Shown in pieces: positions 28,782 through 39,331 of a stretch of 64,000 nucleotides of DNA (positions are counted from its first letter, which is position 1; every line of letters begins with the position of its first letter). The stretch lies in NCBI GenBank assembly GCA_005798905.1, contig SYIK01000004.1, positions 1 through 64,000 of the forward strand, given 5' to 3'. Origin of the DNA: Bacteroidota bacterium (GTDB lineage: Bacteria > Bacteroidota > Bacteroidia > Chitinophagales > Chitinophagaceae). The notes below the pieces were generated by a model. It did no database searches. It was given only the letters and a program-made list of their open reading frames with translations, and had not been told where the DNA came from. The translations under genes were made by a program, and so were the position numbers.

Positions 28782-28919
28782 GAAAACTGTTTACATTTCA
28801 TATAATTGATGCCTCATTTTTAAATTTTCTTTCACAGTTTATCCACTTTATTCAAATTTTTTACAACTAAATGCAAAATTGTAAAAAGAAAATATTTTCT
28901 TTGTTGAAATTATTCATTT

Positions 28920-31109
28920 ATGTCAAATCGTTTTGAAGCAATTAAAAACCTCTCCAATTCAACACAATCAAATGCAGTTAAACAAAGTAGGATAACCGAC
29001 ATTTTTGGTGAAAATGTTTTTAAAGGGAATACTGCTCGAGAATTTTTAAGTGACGAAGCATACAAAAGTTTAATGACTTCTGTAAATGCTGGCAAAAAAA
29101 TTGATCGATCAATGGCAAATCAAATTGCAAATGGAGTTCGAGCTTGGGCAGAAAGTAAGGGTGTTACCCATTTTACACATTGGTTTCAACCATTGACGGG
29201 TACAACTGCAGAAAAGCATGATTCTTTCTTTACAATCAAAAGCGATGGAACAGCAATTGAAGAATTTGATGGAGCTGCATTAATTCAACAAGAACCCGAT
29301 GCATCTTCATTTCCAAGCGGTGGTTTGCGCGCTACTTTTGAAGCACGTGGCTATACAGCTTGGGACCCTTCTTCTCCTGCATTCATTATGGAAATTGGGC
29401 ATGGAAAAACACTGTGTATCCCAACAATTTTCATTTCCTATACAGGTGAATCACTCGATTATAAAGCTCCATTATTAAAAGCTTTAGAATCTTTAAACGA
29501 TGCAGCAGTAGAAGTATGTAATTATTTTGATAGAAATGTAACAAAGGTTACTGCAACGCTAGGGTGGGAACAAGAATATTTTGTTGTGGATGAAGGATTA
29601 TATAATGCAAGACCGGATTTGATTTTATGTGGAAGAACTGTTTTTGGTCACACACCGGCAAAAGGACAACAATTGGAAGATCATTATTTCGGATCAATTC
29701 CGGAAAGAGTTTATGCTTTTATGCGAGATTTTGAAACTGAATCGTATAAATTGGGAATTCCTTTGCGCACAAGACATAACGAAGTAGCTCCTGCCCAATT
29801 TGAATGTGCTCCAATTTTCGAAGAAGTGAGCGTTGCCGTAGATCATAATTCATTATTGATGGACATTATGGATCGGGTTGCACGTCGTCACAAACTAAGA
29901 GTACTACTTCACGAAAAACCATTTGCAGGAATAAACGGAAGCGGTAAGCACAACAACTGGAGTATGGCTACAAATAATGGCATCAACCTTTTGGCGCCGG
30001 GAAAAACGCCAAAAACCAACTTAATGTTTCTCACTTTTTTTGTAAATATTATAAAAGCCGTGCACGATTACAACGATGTTTTGCGTGCATCAATTGCATC
30101 GGCAAACAACGATTATCGATTAGGCGCCAACGAAGCGCCTCCTGCAATTATATCTGTTTTCATAGGTGATTATCTTACCAAAGTATTGAAAGAAATTAAA
30201 GAAAGAGTAACTGACAAAATGGATGAAACAGATGAAAGTTTATTGAAAATTGATATTCATAAAAGTATTCCTGAATTATTACTCGACAACACCGACCGCA
30301 ACAGAACTTCTCCGTTTGCATTTACTGGAAATAAATTTGAGTTTCGTGCAGTAGGTTCAACGGCAAATTGCGCGAATGCAATGACCGTAGTGAATACAAT
30401 AATGGCCGACACATTGAAAAAATTTACTAAAGAAGTAGACGCCTTAATTGAAAAAGGAGAGAAAAAAGAAATAGCAATTATGCACGTCATTCGAGAATAT
30501 ATTGTTGCAAGCGAAAAAATTCTTTTCGAAGGCGACGGCTATAGCGATGCGTGGGAAAAAGAAGCAGCAAGAAGAGGATTACCTAATGTAAAAACAACGC
30601 CGCTTGCACTGGATGCGATGGTTACAAAAAAAGCAAAACAACTTTTCGAAAGCAACAATGTTTATAATCATTTGGAATTAGAAGCAAGACACGAAATAGA
30701 ATTGGAAAAATATATTAAAAAAGTGCAAATCGAAAGCCGCATTATGGGAGAACTAGCTACCAGTCATATTTTACCGGCAGCAATTCGTTACCAAAATTTA
30801 TTAGCAACAAATATTCGAGGCTTAAAAGAAGCTGGCTTAAAAGAAGCTACTTATAAAAGTCAAAAAGAAATGTTGGAAATAATTTCAGCACATATTAATA
30901 GTGTAAGCGAAAATGTATCTGCGATGATTGAAGCGCGGAAAGCTGCAAACAATTTAACTGATACACGAAGCAAAGCCATTGCTTATCAAGAAAAAGTAAA
31001 AGATGCTTATTTCGACATCGTTCGTTACCATGTAGATAAATTGGAACTTTTCGTAGATGATAAAGAATGGACATTACCGAAATACCGCGAAATTTTATTT
31101 TTGCGTTAA
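28920..31109 (+). CDS. glnN: Glutamine synthetase type III
   Basis: 729 aa; THWFQPLTGTTAEKHDSF; GSGKHNNWSMATN; NRTSPFAFTGNKFEFRAVGS. Confidence 0.97.
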   Translation: MSNRFEAIKNLSNSTQSNAVKQSRITDIFGENVFKGNTAREFLSDEAYKSLMTSVNAGKKIDRSMANQIANGVRAWAESKGVTHFTHWFQPLTGTTAEKHDSFFTIKSDGTAIEEFDGAALIQQEPDASSFPSGGLRATFEARGYTAWDPSSPAFIMEIGHGKTLCIPTIFISYTGESLDYKAPLLKALESLNDAAVEVCNYFDRNVTKVTATLGWEQEYFVVDEGLYNARPDLILCGRTVFGHTPAKGQQLEDHYFGSIPERVYAFMRDFETESYKLGIPLRTRHNEVAPAQFECAPIFEEVSVAVDHNSLLMDIMDRVARRHKLRVLLHEKPFAGINGSGKHNNWSMATNNGINLLAPGKTPKTNLMFLTFFVNIIKAVHDYNDVLRASIASANNDYRLGANEAPPAIISVFIGDYLTKVLKEIKERVTDKMDETDESLLKIDIHKSIPELLLDNTDRNRTSPFAFTGNKFEFRAVGSTANCANAMTVVNTIMADTLKKFTKEVDALIEKGEKKEIAIMHVIREYIVASEKILFEGDGYSDAWEKEAARRGLPNVKTTPLALDAMVTKKAKQLFESNNVYNHLELEARHEIELEKYIKKVQIESRIMGELATSHILPAAIRYQNLLATNIRGLKEAGLKEATYKSQKEMLEIISAHINSVSENVSAMIEARKAANNLTDTRSKAIAYQEKVKDAYFDIVRYHVDKLELFVDDKEWTLPKYREILFLR

Positions 31110-31130
31110 TCAATAATTTAATTCTTTATA

Positions 31131-31163
31131 AAAAAAAGCTACACTTCGTCGTGTGGCTTTTTT
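31131..31163 (+). terminator. Intrinsic terminator of glnN
   Basis: AAAAAAGCTACAC-TTCGTC-GTGTGGCTTTTTT hairpin with T tract. Confidence 0.88.
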
Positions 31164-31195
31164 ATGGTGAAATTTTAAATAAATAAAATTCAATA

Positions 31196-31942
31196 CTACT
31201 CATTTGTTGAACTTCCCAACAATTGCATCATTTCTTTCATTTCCGGATCGCTTAAATAGCGCCATTTACCAACCGGTAAATTCCCCAAATGAATATGCAT
31301 AATGCGCATTCGTTTTAAATGCACAACCTCGTAACCGAGTGCATCACACATTCTTCGTATCTGCCTGTTCAGTCCTTGTTTCAGAATAATGGAAAATGTT
31401 TTTCCACTAATAATTCGCACCTTACACGGCAGAGTGATTTCATTTAAAATATGAACGCCATTGCTCATCTTTACTACAAAATCGGGTGATAATTTTTTAT
31501 TAACTGAAACGATGTATTCTTTTTCGTGTTCATTTCCTGCACGAAGAATTTTATTTACAAAATCGCCATGATTGGTTAAAAAAATCAACCCCTCCGAATC
31601 TTTATCTAATCTTCCAATAGGAAAAATTCGTTTCGAATGATTGATAAAATGAATGATATTGGAACGATCTTTTTCATCCGTTGTGGAAGTGATATTTATT
31701 GGTTTATTAAATGCAATTATGAATTGATGTTGTTTGTTTGATTTAGAAATTTTCAGCAATTCGTCATCAATATAAACTTTGTCATTTGCATCAACTCTCG
31801 ATCCAGGCAATGCGATAGAACTGTTAATTGTTATGCGTGCTTGTTCAATCAATTTATCAGCTTCTCGGCGAGAGCAATAGCCAGTTGCACTTATGTATTT
31901 GTTAATACTGACTTTTTCTTCTTCCTTTTTCATAACGCGCAA
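31196..31942 (-). CDS. rluF: RluF-like 23S rRNA pseudouridine synthase
   Basis: S4 domain (INKYISATGYCSRREADKLIEQARITIN); FPIGRLDKDSEGLIFLTNHGD; LKQGLNRQIRRMCDALGYEV. Confidence 0.9.
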   Translation of the reverse strand: MRVMKKEEEKVSINKYISATGYCSRREADKLIEQARITINSSIALPGSRVDANDKVYIDDELLKISKSNKQHQFIIAFNKPINITSTTDEKDRSNIIHFINHSKRIFPIGRLDKDSEGLIFLTNHGDFVNKILRAGNEHEKEYIVSVNKKLSPDFVVKMSNGVHILNEITLPCKVRIISGKTFSIILKQGLNRQIRRMCDALGYEVVHLKRMRIMHIHLGNLPVGKWRYLSDPEMKEMMQLLGSSTNE

Positions 31943-31975
31943 AGATAATTTTTTAAAAAAAAGATTACCAAAAAC

Positions 31976-32007
31976 AAAAAAGCCACTCAGTTTTTCTGAA
32001 TGGCTTT
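31976..32007 (-). terminator. Intrinsic terminator of icd
   Basis: AAGCCACTCAG-TTTTT-CTGAATGGCTT hairpin; T tract on the - strand. Confidence 0.85.
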
Positions 32008-32023
32008 CACTTATAAAAATAAT

Positions 32024-33256
32024 TTAACCCAATTTCTTTTTTAGATTTTCATCAATGGCATCTAAAAATTCTTCGGTGTGCAAATAATGTTCCGCATGTT
32101 TTACATTATTACCATGAATACAAACTGCAAGATCTTTCGTCATCTTTCCACTTTCAACGGTTTCAATACAAACTTGCTCCAACGTATCTGCAAATTTTAT
32201 TAGCAGATCGTTTGCATCAAGCTTTCCACGAAAAGCCAAACCTCTAGTCCATGCAAAAATGCTGGCAATAGGATTGGTGCTTGTTGGTTTTCCTTTTTGA
32301 TGTTCGCGATAATGACGAGTAACAGTTCCGTGCGCCGCTTCTGCTTCCATCGTTTTTCCATCGGGAGTAATTAATACGGAAGTCATCAAACCCAACGATC
32401 CAAAACCTTGTGCAACCGTATCGCTTTGCACATCGCCATCATAATTTTTACAAGCCCAAACAAAATTGCCATTCCATTTTAAAGCACTGGCAACCATATC
32501 ATCAATCAAGCGATGCTCGTAAATAATTCCTACTTCTTCAAACTTGATTTTAAAATCGTTTTGATAAATTTCTTCAAAAATATCTTTGAATCTTCCATCG
32601 TATTTTTTAAGAATTGTATTTTTTGTAGAAAGATAAAGTGGCCATTTTTTACTCAATGCCATATTGAAACAACTATATGCAAAACCACGAATGCTTTCGT
32701 CGGTATTGTACATACTCATTGCAACTCCGTCGCCTTTGAAATTAAAAACTTCAAAATTTTGCGGCGCAGTTCCATCTTCGGGTGTGAACGTCATTGTTAA
32801 TTTCCCTTTCCCTTTTATTACTGTATCCGTTGCGCGGTATTGATCGCCAAAAGCATGACGACCAACAATTATGGGAGCTGTCCAATTGGTAACTAATCGC
32901 GGAACATTTTTCATCACAATGGGTTCGCGAAAAACAGTTCCATCTAAAATATTACGAATCGTTCCATTCGGGCTTTTCCACATTTGTTTCAACTTGAATT
33001 CTTTTACGCGATCTTCATCTGGAGTTATAGTTGCGCACTTAATTCCTACGCCAAATTCTTTAATGGCATTGGCTGCGTCAATTGTTACTTGGTCGTTTGT
33101 TTGGTCGCGATATTCTACTCCAAGATCATAATATTTTATATCAATTTCGAGATAAGGAAGAATGAGTTTCTCTTTTATAAATTTCCAAATGATGCGTGTC
33201 ATTTCATCGCCATCCAATTCTACAACAGGATTAGCTACTTTAATTTTTTGCGACAT
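32024..33256 (-). CDS. icd: NADP-dependent isocitrate dehydrogenase
   Basis: 410 aa; [21 protein letters not shown]; eukaryote-like homodimeric IDH. Confidence 0.96.
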   Translation of the reverse strand: MSQKIKVANPVVELDGDEMTRIIWKFIKEKLILPYLEIDIKYYDLGVEYRDQTNDQVTIDAANAIKEFGVGIKCATITPDEDRVKEFKLKQMWKSPNGTIRNILDGTVFREPIVMKNVPRLVTNWTAPIIVGRHAFGDQYRATDTVIKGKGKLTMTFTPEDGTAPQNFEVFNFKGDGVAMSMYNTDESIRGFAYSCFNMALSKKWPLYLSTKNTILKKYDGRFKDIFEEIYQNDFKIKFEEVGIIYEHRLIDDMVASALKWNGNFVWACKNYDGDVQSDTVAQGFGSLGLMTSVLITPDGKTMEAEAAHGTVTRHYREHQKGKPTSTNPIASIFAWTRGLAFRGKLDANDLLIKFADTLEQVCIETVESGKMTKDLAVCIHGNNVKHAEHYLHTEEFLDAIDENLKKKLG

Positions 33257-33313
33257 ATTTTTTCACTTTATTTAGGTTGTGAAGTTAATCTACTTTTGCA
33301 ATCATTACATCAG

Positions 33314-35200
33314 TTAAAGATTGACAATCAAAACCGGAATTGCTAATTCGTGCCGAACTGTATTTACGGTTTCGCCATAAATAATATCTTTAATTCCGGT
33401 ATGGCGGTGTGCACCAATTACCAACATATCTGCTTTGCCTTCATTTACAATTCTAATAATTTCTTTTGAACGAGAATGAAAGCCTAAAATTCCAACCGAA
33501 GGATAACCTTTGTCAATAAGCTGTTGCACGTATTCATTCACCCTCTCCTGATCCTTACGCGTTTCTAAATCGTCGCTTTCATTTCCAAACATTCTTGCAG
33601 ATGCACTTTCCACAACATGAATTAAAACATAACTTGTTTTATTATTTCCCTGTCCAATTGCATGTGATAAAAGTTTCAAATCATTTTTACTAAAATCAAG
33701 CGCAACAGCAATTTTATTATAAACTGGAATTGGGATTTGTTCCAACCCTCCAGATTGATCATGAACTTGTAAATCAATTGGTTTAATTTTTTTCATAACA
33801 ATTGGATAAAAAAGTGTTACGGCAAGTAAAAAAACAAAAAATAGAGCTGCTAAAATGATGACAATTTTCCAATATAAATTATCTGAAGTTAGAAAAAAAT
33901 TAGTGGCTTGTTCCGTCACCATTCTAATGTTTAGATAAACAAGTACTGCTGTTACAATTGCAGAAAGAATAATTAGCAAAGGTTTTATTGCAAATTGTCC
34001 CATTGCTTTTTTATTGCTGGTAAAATGAATTAGCGGAATAATTGCAAAACCCAATTGCAAACTTAAAATGACCTGACTCAGCACTAAAAGGTTGTCGATA
34101 TTTTTTTCTCCATTTATGAGAATTACAATTACTGCAGGAACAATTGCAATGAGTCGTGTCATTAATCTTCGCACCCAGGGATTAATTCTAAGTTGTAAAT
34201 ATCCTTCCATTACTATTTGCCCAGCAAGCGTTCCGGTAATTGTAGAACTTTGCCCCGATGCAATTAATGCAATCGCAAATAACATAGGCGCAAGATTTGA
34301 ACCCAACATCGGTTGCAATAATTCGTGTGCAACTTTTATTTCTGCAACATCCGTTCTTCCAGTTTTAAAAAAAACAGTTGCAGCTAAAACAAGAATAGCA
34401 GCGTTGACAAAAAAAGCAAGATTAAGTGCAACAGCGCTATCGATGAAATTTAGCTTCAATGCTTTTTTTATCCCTTTTTCATCTCTTTTTATTTTCCGAG
34501 TTTGAACCAAAGCAGAATGTAAATAAAGATTATGCGGCATCACAGTAGCACCAATAATTCCGATGGCAATGTATAAGGCAGTGTTGTTTGGAATGGATGG
34601 AATAAATCCAGTAGCAACTTCATTTAAATTTGGTTTTGCAATTAAAATTTCGGTAAGAAAAGAAAACCCAATAATTGCAATAAGTGCAATTATAAATGCT
34701 TCCATTTTGCGAATGCCTAATCGTTGCAATAATAAAAACAAGAAAGTATCCAAAACAGTTAGTAATACACCCCAAATTAGTGGCAATCCCGTTAGCAATT
34801 GAATTCCAATTGCCATCCCAAGAATTTCTGCTAAGTCGGTTGCAGCAATTGCAATTTCTGCCAATCCATAAAGTGCATAATTTATATAGCGAGGATAAGT
34901 TTCCCGATTAGCTTGTGCTAAATCTCTTCCGCGCACAATTCCTAATCTTGCTGATAAACTTTGCAATAACAAAGCCATCAGATTACTCATGAGCAGCACC
35001 CATATTAATTTATATCCAAACTGACTACCACCTGCAATATCTGTAGCCCAATTCCCAGGATCCATATAACCAACACTTACCATATAAGCTGGCCCAAAAA
35101 ATGCAAATATTTTTCTCCAAGCTGGTCGCCGACTACTAGTCGTATCAACACTTTGGTGTACTTCACTCAGTGAAGAATAATTATTTGTTTTGGAGTCCAT
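33314..35200 (-). CDS. Nramp divalent-metal transporter fused to C-terminal UspA domain
   Basis: 628 aa; VGYMDPGNWATDIAGGS, MPHNLYLHSALVQTR; C-terminal KIAVALDFS...MLVIGAHRHTGIKDIIYGETVNTVRHELAIPVLIV. Confidence 0.93.
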   Translation of the reverse strand: MDSKTNNYSSLSEVHQSVDTTSSRRPAWRKIFAFFGPAYMVSVGYMDPGNWATDIAGGSQFGYKLIWVLLMSNLMALLLQSLSARLGIVRGRDLAQANRETYPRYINYALYGLAEIAIAATDLAEILGMAIGIQLLTGLPLIWGVLLTVLDTFLFLLLQRLGIRKMEAFIIALIAIIGFSFLTEILIAKPNLNEVATGFIPSIPNNTALYIAIGIIGATVMPHNLYLHSALVQTRKIKRDEKGIKKALKLNFIDSAVALNLAFFVNAAILVLAATVFFKTGRTDVAEIKVAHELLQPMLGSNLAPMLFAIALIASGQSSTITGTLAGQIVMEGYLQLRINPWVRRLMTRLIAIVPAVIVILINGEKNIDNLLVLSQVILSLQLGFAIIPLIHFTSNKKAMGQFAIKPLLIILSAIVTAVLVYLNIRMVTEQATNFFLTSDNLYWKIVIILAALFFVFLLAVTLFYPIVMKKIKPIDLQVHDQSGGLEQIPIPVYNKIAVALDFSKNDLKLLSHAIGQGNNKTSYVLIHVVESASARMFGNESDDLETRKDQERVNEYVQQLIDKGYPSVGILGFHSRSKEIIRIVNEGKADMLVIGAHRHTGIKDIIYGETVNTVRHELAIPVLIVNL

Positions 35201-35329
35201 TATTTAAGGCTGACTATTGAGGATATAAATATTTATTCGCAAGAATAATATTCAGACGAAGCTAACAAAAAATAAAATGGCAATTTATTAATTTTTTTAG
35301 CCATTAAAGGAAATCTTATATTCGATATT

Positions 35330-36295
35330 ATGATTATGTCAATGCAAAAATTCGGAATCTTTCTTTTACTAATTGCTTTTACAATGACGGCTTGTAAAGG
35401 GAAAGAAAAAATTTCACTTTCCGGTGAAGAGCCAATTGAGTTGGAAGACTTTATTGCATCTTTCGAATTAGTAAAACCAACCATTGAATTCAACGATGCT
35501 TTTTTGCAGCAAACCGAGAGTGATTCGCTTCGAATCAGCTACACGATTTTTACACAATTCGTTCCCGATTCTGTTTTTTCAAAAATCATTGGCAAAAAAA
35601 TAAAACCAAAAATTTATGCATTAAAAAGAGTGGAGTTTGAAAAACAAGAAATTTATTTGTTTGTAAAAGTGGTGCACGGCGAAAAAAAACTAATTCTTCT
35701 TTTATGTTTTGATTCAGAAAATAATTATTTAGCAAGTTTACCTATATTGATTCTAGACGATAACCCAAACACAAAACAAGTAAGTGGAATTGATAGACGT
35801 TTTTCTATTTTTAAAACAACTTTCTTAACAAAATCAGGAGAAACATTTGGAGAAGGAAGAGAAGTTTTTGTTTTTAGCGCAGATGCAAAACAATTTATTT
35901 TGATAATGACCGATGCATTGGATGATAAAATAAAAGATATTATCAATCCGATTGATACTTTAAAACGAAAACATAAATTTTCTGCCGATTACAGCAACGA
36001 CAAAATGAATTTTGTTTCTATTCGCGATGGCACAAAACCCAATACCATAAACATTTTTATTCATATTGAAAAAAATGGAAAAGAATGTACTGGCGAGTTG
36101 AAAGGTGTGGCCAATTTTACCAATTCGCGGACTGCAGTCTTTCGGCAATCCGGCAACCCATGTGTCCTTCAGTTGAAATTTAGCTCGTACGCAGTTTCGT
36201 TAAAAGAATTAGAAGCATGCGGTTCGCAACGCGGAGTAAAATGTTCTTTTGATGGATATTTTCCTCGTAAAAAAGAAACAAAAAAAAATAATTAA
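35330..36295 (+). CDS. Hypothetical lipoprotein
   Basis: 321 aa; lipobox-like LLIAFTMTACKG. Confidence 0.7.
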   Translation: MIMSMQKFGIFLLLIAFTMTACKGKEKISLSGEEPIELEDFIASFELVKPTIEFNDAFLQQTESDSLRISYTIFTQFVPDSVFSKIIGKKIKPKIYALKRVEFEKQEIYLFVKVVHGEKKLILLLCFDSENNYLASLPILILDDNPNTKQVSGIDRRFSIFKTTFLTKSGETFGEGREVFVFSADAKQFILIMTDALDDKIKDIINPIDTLKRKHKFSADYSNDKMNFVSIRDGTKPNTINIFIHIEKNGKECTGELKGVANFTNSRTAVFRQSGNPCVLQLKFSSYAVSLKELEACGSQRGVKCSFDGYFPRKKETKKNN

Positions 36296-37500
36296 ACAAA
36301 CTGCTCGATTAATTCATCGACAGATTTATTTGTATTTCTAAATAAATTTAATTTTCGAATTACATTTTCCACAATTGCATCAGGGCAGGAAGCACCACTT
36401 GTAATAAGAATACTTATTGGATCTTTTTGTGTTAAAAAAAATGGAGAAGTAATTTCTTTTTTTTCATGCAATAGAAAATGAGTAATGCTGTCCTTTGAAA
36501 TAATTTTTTCTTCTTTATCAATAAAAAAAGTCGGTAATTTCTCTTCACAAAGTTCCACCAAATGTGAAGTGTTTGATGAATTATACCCACCCACAACAAT
36601 TGCTAAATCGGCTTTGCTATTCAACATGTGACTTACAGCAGTTTGGTTATCATTCGTTGCATAACAAAGTGTGTCTTTTGTATCAGCAAAATTTGTATCG
36701 CCAGTTGAATCAATGATCACTTGTTTTAAAAAATCGGAAATTGCTTGTGTATCACTTGCAAGCATGGTGGTTTGATTAACCACACCAATTCTTTGTAAAT
36801 CTTTTGTTGGATCAAATCCTTCGGAATATTGCCCATCAAATTTAGCATAAAAATCTGCAGCCGATTTTTCTTTCAAAATATATTTAGCAAGATTTTTTGC
36901 TTGAAACATATCACTTACAACCACCACCGGTGCATTTAATGCAGCATGCGAAAAAGTAGCTCGTGTCTCTTCGTGGTTGGGTTTACCATGAATAACAATG
37001 GTGTAATTTTTCTTAGCAATTTGTTCACTTCTATTCCAAACTTTTTCTACAAACGGGCAAGTCGTGTTGTATTTTTCGGTAACAATTCCAATCTCTTTTA
37101 TTTTTTTTTCTTGTTGTAGTGTTGTTCCAAATGCAGGAATAATCACAATATCTTCTGATGTTAAATTATCCAAAGGAATTAATTGCTTGCCATAATTATC
37201 TTGTAAAAATTGAACGCCGTGATTTTTTAAATCTTCATTTACTTGTGGATTGTGAATCATCTCACTTAATAAATAAATTTGCTTACCGGGATTATTACTA
37301 ACCGTTTTGAAAGCTATTTCAATTGCATTTTCCACTCCATAACAAAACCCAAAATGGCGTGCTAAATAAATTTTCAGTGAACCAAAATCAAGCAATGTTG
37401 GGCTGAAATCTTTTTTCATTCGATCCAACTCTTGCCGCTTTTTTTTGATTGCAGAAATTAGTGGACTTCGATAAATGATAGGAACTTCGAAATTTTTCAT
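36292..37500 (-). CDS. ispH: 4-hydroxy-3-methylbut-2-enyl diphosphate reductase (long form)
   Basis: 402 aa; YLARHFGFCYGVENAIEIAF; TTCPFVEKVWNRSEQ; VVGGYNSSNTSHLVELCE; ITSGASCPDAIVENVI. Confidence 0.94.
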   Translation of the reverse strand: MKNFEVPIIYRSPLISAIKKKRQELDRMKKDFSPTLLDFGSLKIYLARHFGFCYGVENAIEIAFKTVSNNPGKQIYLLSEMIHNPQVNEDLKNHGVQFLQDNYGKQLIPLDNLTSEDIVIIPAFGTTLQQEKKIKEIGIVTEKYNTTCPFVEKVWNRSEQIAKKNYTIVIHGKPNHEETRATFSHAALNAPVVVVSDMFQAKNLAKYILKEKSAADFYAKFDGQYSEGFDPTKDLQRIGVVNQTTMLASDTQAISDFLKQVIIDSTGDTNFADTKDTLCYATNDNQTAVSHMLNSKADLAIVVGGYNSSNTSHLVELCEEKLPTFFIDKEEKIISKDSITHFLLHEKKEITSPFFLTQKDPISILITSGASCPDAIVENVIRKLNLFRNTNKSVDELIEQFV

Positions 37501-37570
37501 TGCTCTAAGATACTAACGATAGCGCCTTTATTTAATTGAAGAAAAATGTAGTTTCGAATTTTGAAATTTT

Positions 37571-38491
37571 TTACAATAATTTATTCATACTTCTTACAGC
37601 TTCGGCACTTTCGCTAAATGCCAATTTTTCTTCTTCGTTCAATTCAAAATCAACAATTTTTTCCCAGCCATTTTTTCCAATAATTACCGGAACACCCAAA
37701 CAAATATCTTTTTGGCCATATTCACCATCAAGTGAAACGCAACAAGTATGCATTGCTTTTTCATCTTTTATAATTGCCTTCACCAAAGCTGCTGCAGCTG
37801 CTCCTGGTGCATACCATGCCGAAGTTCCAATCAATTTTGTAAGCGTTGCACCTCCAACCATTGTGTTATTTACAATTTCTTTTTGTTCTTCCGCATTTAA
37901 AAAATTTGTTACAGGTGTTTCATTCTGTGTAGCTAATCGGATTAAAGGAATCATTGTAGTATCGCCATGTCCACCAATTACAAATGCATTTAATTTGGAT
38001 GGACTGCAATTTAATTTTTGACTCAATTGATATTTAAAGCGGCTACTATCCAGTGTTCCGCCCATTCCAATAATTCTATTTTTGGGCAAGCCAGTAGAAT
38101 TAAGCGCTAAATAAGTCATTGTATCCATCGGATTGCTAATAACAATAATGATTGCTTGTGGTGAAAATTTTAAAATATTTTCACAAACACCTTTTACAAT
38201 TCCGGCATTTACACCAATCAACTCTTCGCGAGTCATTCCGGGTTTTCGTGGCAAACCAGAAGTAATTACAACTACATCGCTATTTGCAGTTTTGGAATAA
38301 TCATTTGTACTTCCAAAAATTTTAGTTTCAAAACCAAGTAAAGCAGCTGTTTGCATCAAATCCTGTGCTTTGCCTTCGGCAATACCTTCTTTAATATCTA
38401 ACAGCACTAACTCTTGACAAATGTCCATTCTAGCAATATTATCTGCACTGGTAGCGCCTACTGCGCCTGCACCTACAACTGTAACTTTCAT
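37571..38491 (-). CDS. mdh: Malate dehydrogenase
   Basis: MKVTVVGAGAVGATSADNIAR; ISNPMDTMTYLA; GGHGDTTMIPL. Track ORF begins at 38515; MKVTV at 38491 preferred. Confidence 0.95.
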   Translation of the reverse strand: MKVTVVGAGAVGATSADNIARMDICQELVLLDIKEGIAEGKAQDLMQTAALLGFETKIFGSTNDYSKTANSDVVVITSGLPRKPGMTREELIGVNAGIVKGVCENILKFSPQAIIIVISNPMDTMTYLALNSTGLPKNRIIGMGGTLDSSRFKYQLSQKLNCSPSKLNAFVIGGHGDTTMIPLIRLATQNETPVTNFLNAEEQKEIVNNTMVGGATLTKLIGTSAWYAPGAAAAALVKAIIKDEKAMHTCCVSLDGEYGQKDICLGVPVIIGKNGWEKIVDFELNEEEKLAFSESAEAVRSMNKLL

Positions 38492-38512
38492 AGTTTTTAT
38501 TTTTTTTCGCGG

Positions 38513-38520
38513 CAAAGATA
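38513..38520 (-). promoter_or_regulatory. -7 element of mdh promoter
   Basis: TATCTTTG on the - strand, a perfect TAnnTTTG, 22 bp upstream of the mdh start. Confidence 0.5.
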
Positions 38521-38547
38521 GGATTTGCAGAAGTTTTATTCTTCTCT

Positions 38548-38578
38548 TTTGCCATCAAAACCATGTAGCTTATCTTCG
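38548..38578 (+). promoter_or_regulatory. efp promoter
   Basis: TTTG (38548-38551) - N19 - TATCTTCG (38571-38578), a near-match to the Bacteroidetes consensus. Confidence 0.55.
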
Positions 38579-38629
38579 CACCCTCAAAAAATTTATTCGA
38601 AGGAACTTTGATCTAAATCAAAAAAAATT

Positions 38630-39193
38630 ATGGCAACAACAGCAGACATTAGTCGTGGAATGATTATTAAATTGGATGGAAGCCTTTACAGCATTGTTGA
38701 ATTTGGCGAAAACAAAACAGCACGTGCAGCGGCAAAGGTTTGGGCTAAACTAAAAGGTGTTGACAATAAGCGCAGCATTGAAAAAACTTGGAATTCTGGC
38801 GACACAGTATTTCCAATTCGTGTAGAAAAACGTACTTACCAATTTTTATACAAAGACGATACAGGTTACAACTTTATGGATGTTGAAAATTTTGAACAAG
38901 TTGCATTACAAGAGGAAGTAATAGATGCTCCAAATTATTTGAAAGAAGGTCAAGAAGTTGGTGTGTTGGTTAATACGGACAATGATCAAATTCTTGGAGT
39001 TGAGCTTCCAGAAAAAATAACTCTTCTAGTTACTTATTGCGAACCTGGTGTAAAAGGTGACACTGCAACACGAACTTTAAAAATGGCAACGTTGGAAACA
39101 GGAGCAACAGTTGGTGTTCCACTTTTTGTAAACGAAGGTGAAATGATACGTATAAATACCAAATCGGGTGAATATGTAGAACGAGTTCGATAA
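38630..39193 (+). CDS. efp: Elongation factor P
   Basis: 187 aa; TADISRGMIIKLDGSLYSIVEF; GVKGDTATRTLKMATLETGATVGVPLFVNEGE. Confidence 0.97.
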   Translation: MATTADISRGMIIKLDGSLYSIVEFGENKTARAAAKVWAKLKGVDNKRSIEKTWNSGDTVFPIRVEKRTYQFLYKDDTGYNFMDVENFEQVALQEEVIDAPNYLKEGQEVGVLVNTDNDQILGVELPEKITLLVTYCEPGVKGDTATRTLKMATLETGATVGVPLFVNEGEMIRINTKSGEYVERVR

Positions 39194-39331
39194 GTAAAAA
39201 TTGGTGTTTTTGACTAAATTTGAAAGATTTTTATCATTTTATCGCCTTTTTTTGTCATTTTTTACCAAAAAATCGATTTTTTCATTTGGTTTCCTTACCT
39301 TGCCCCTCCTTTAAAACTAATACTGCAAAAA

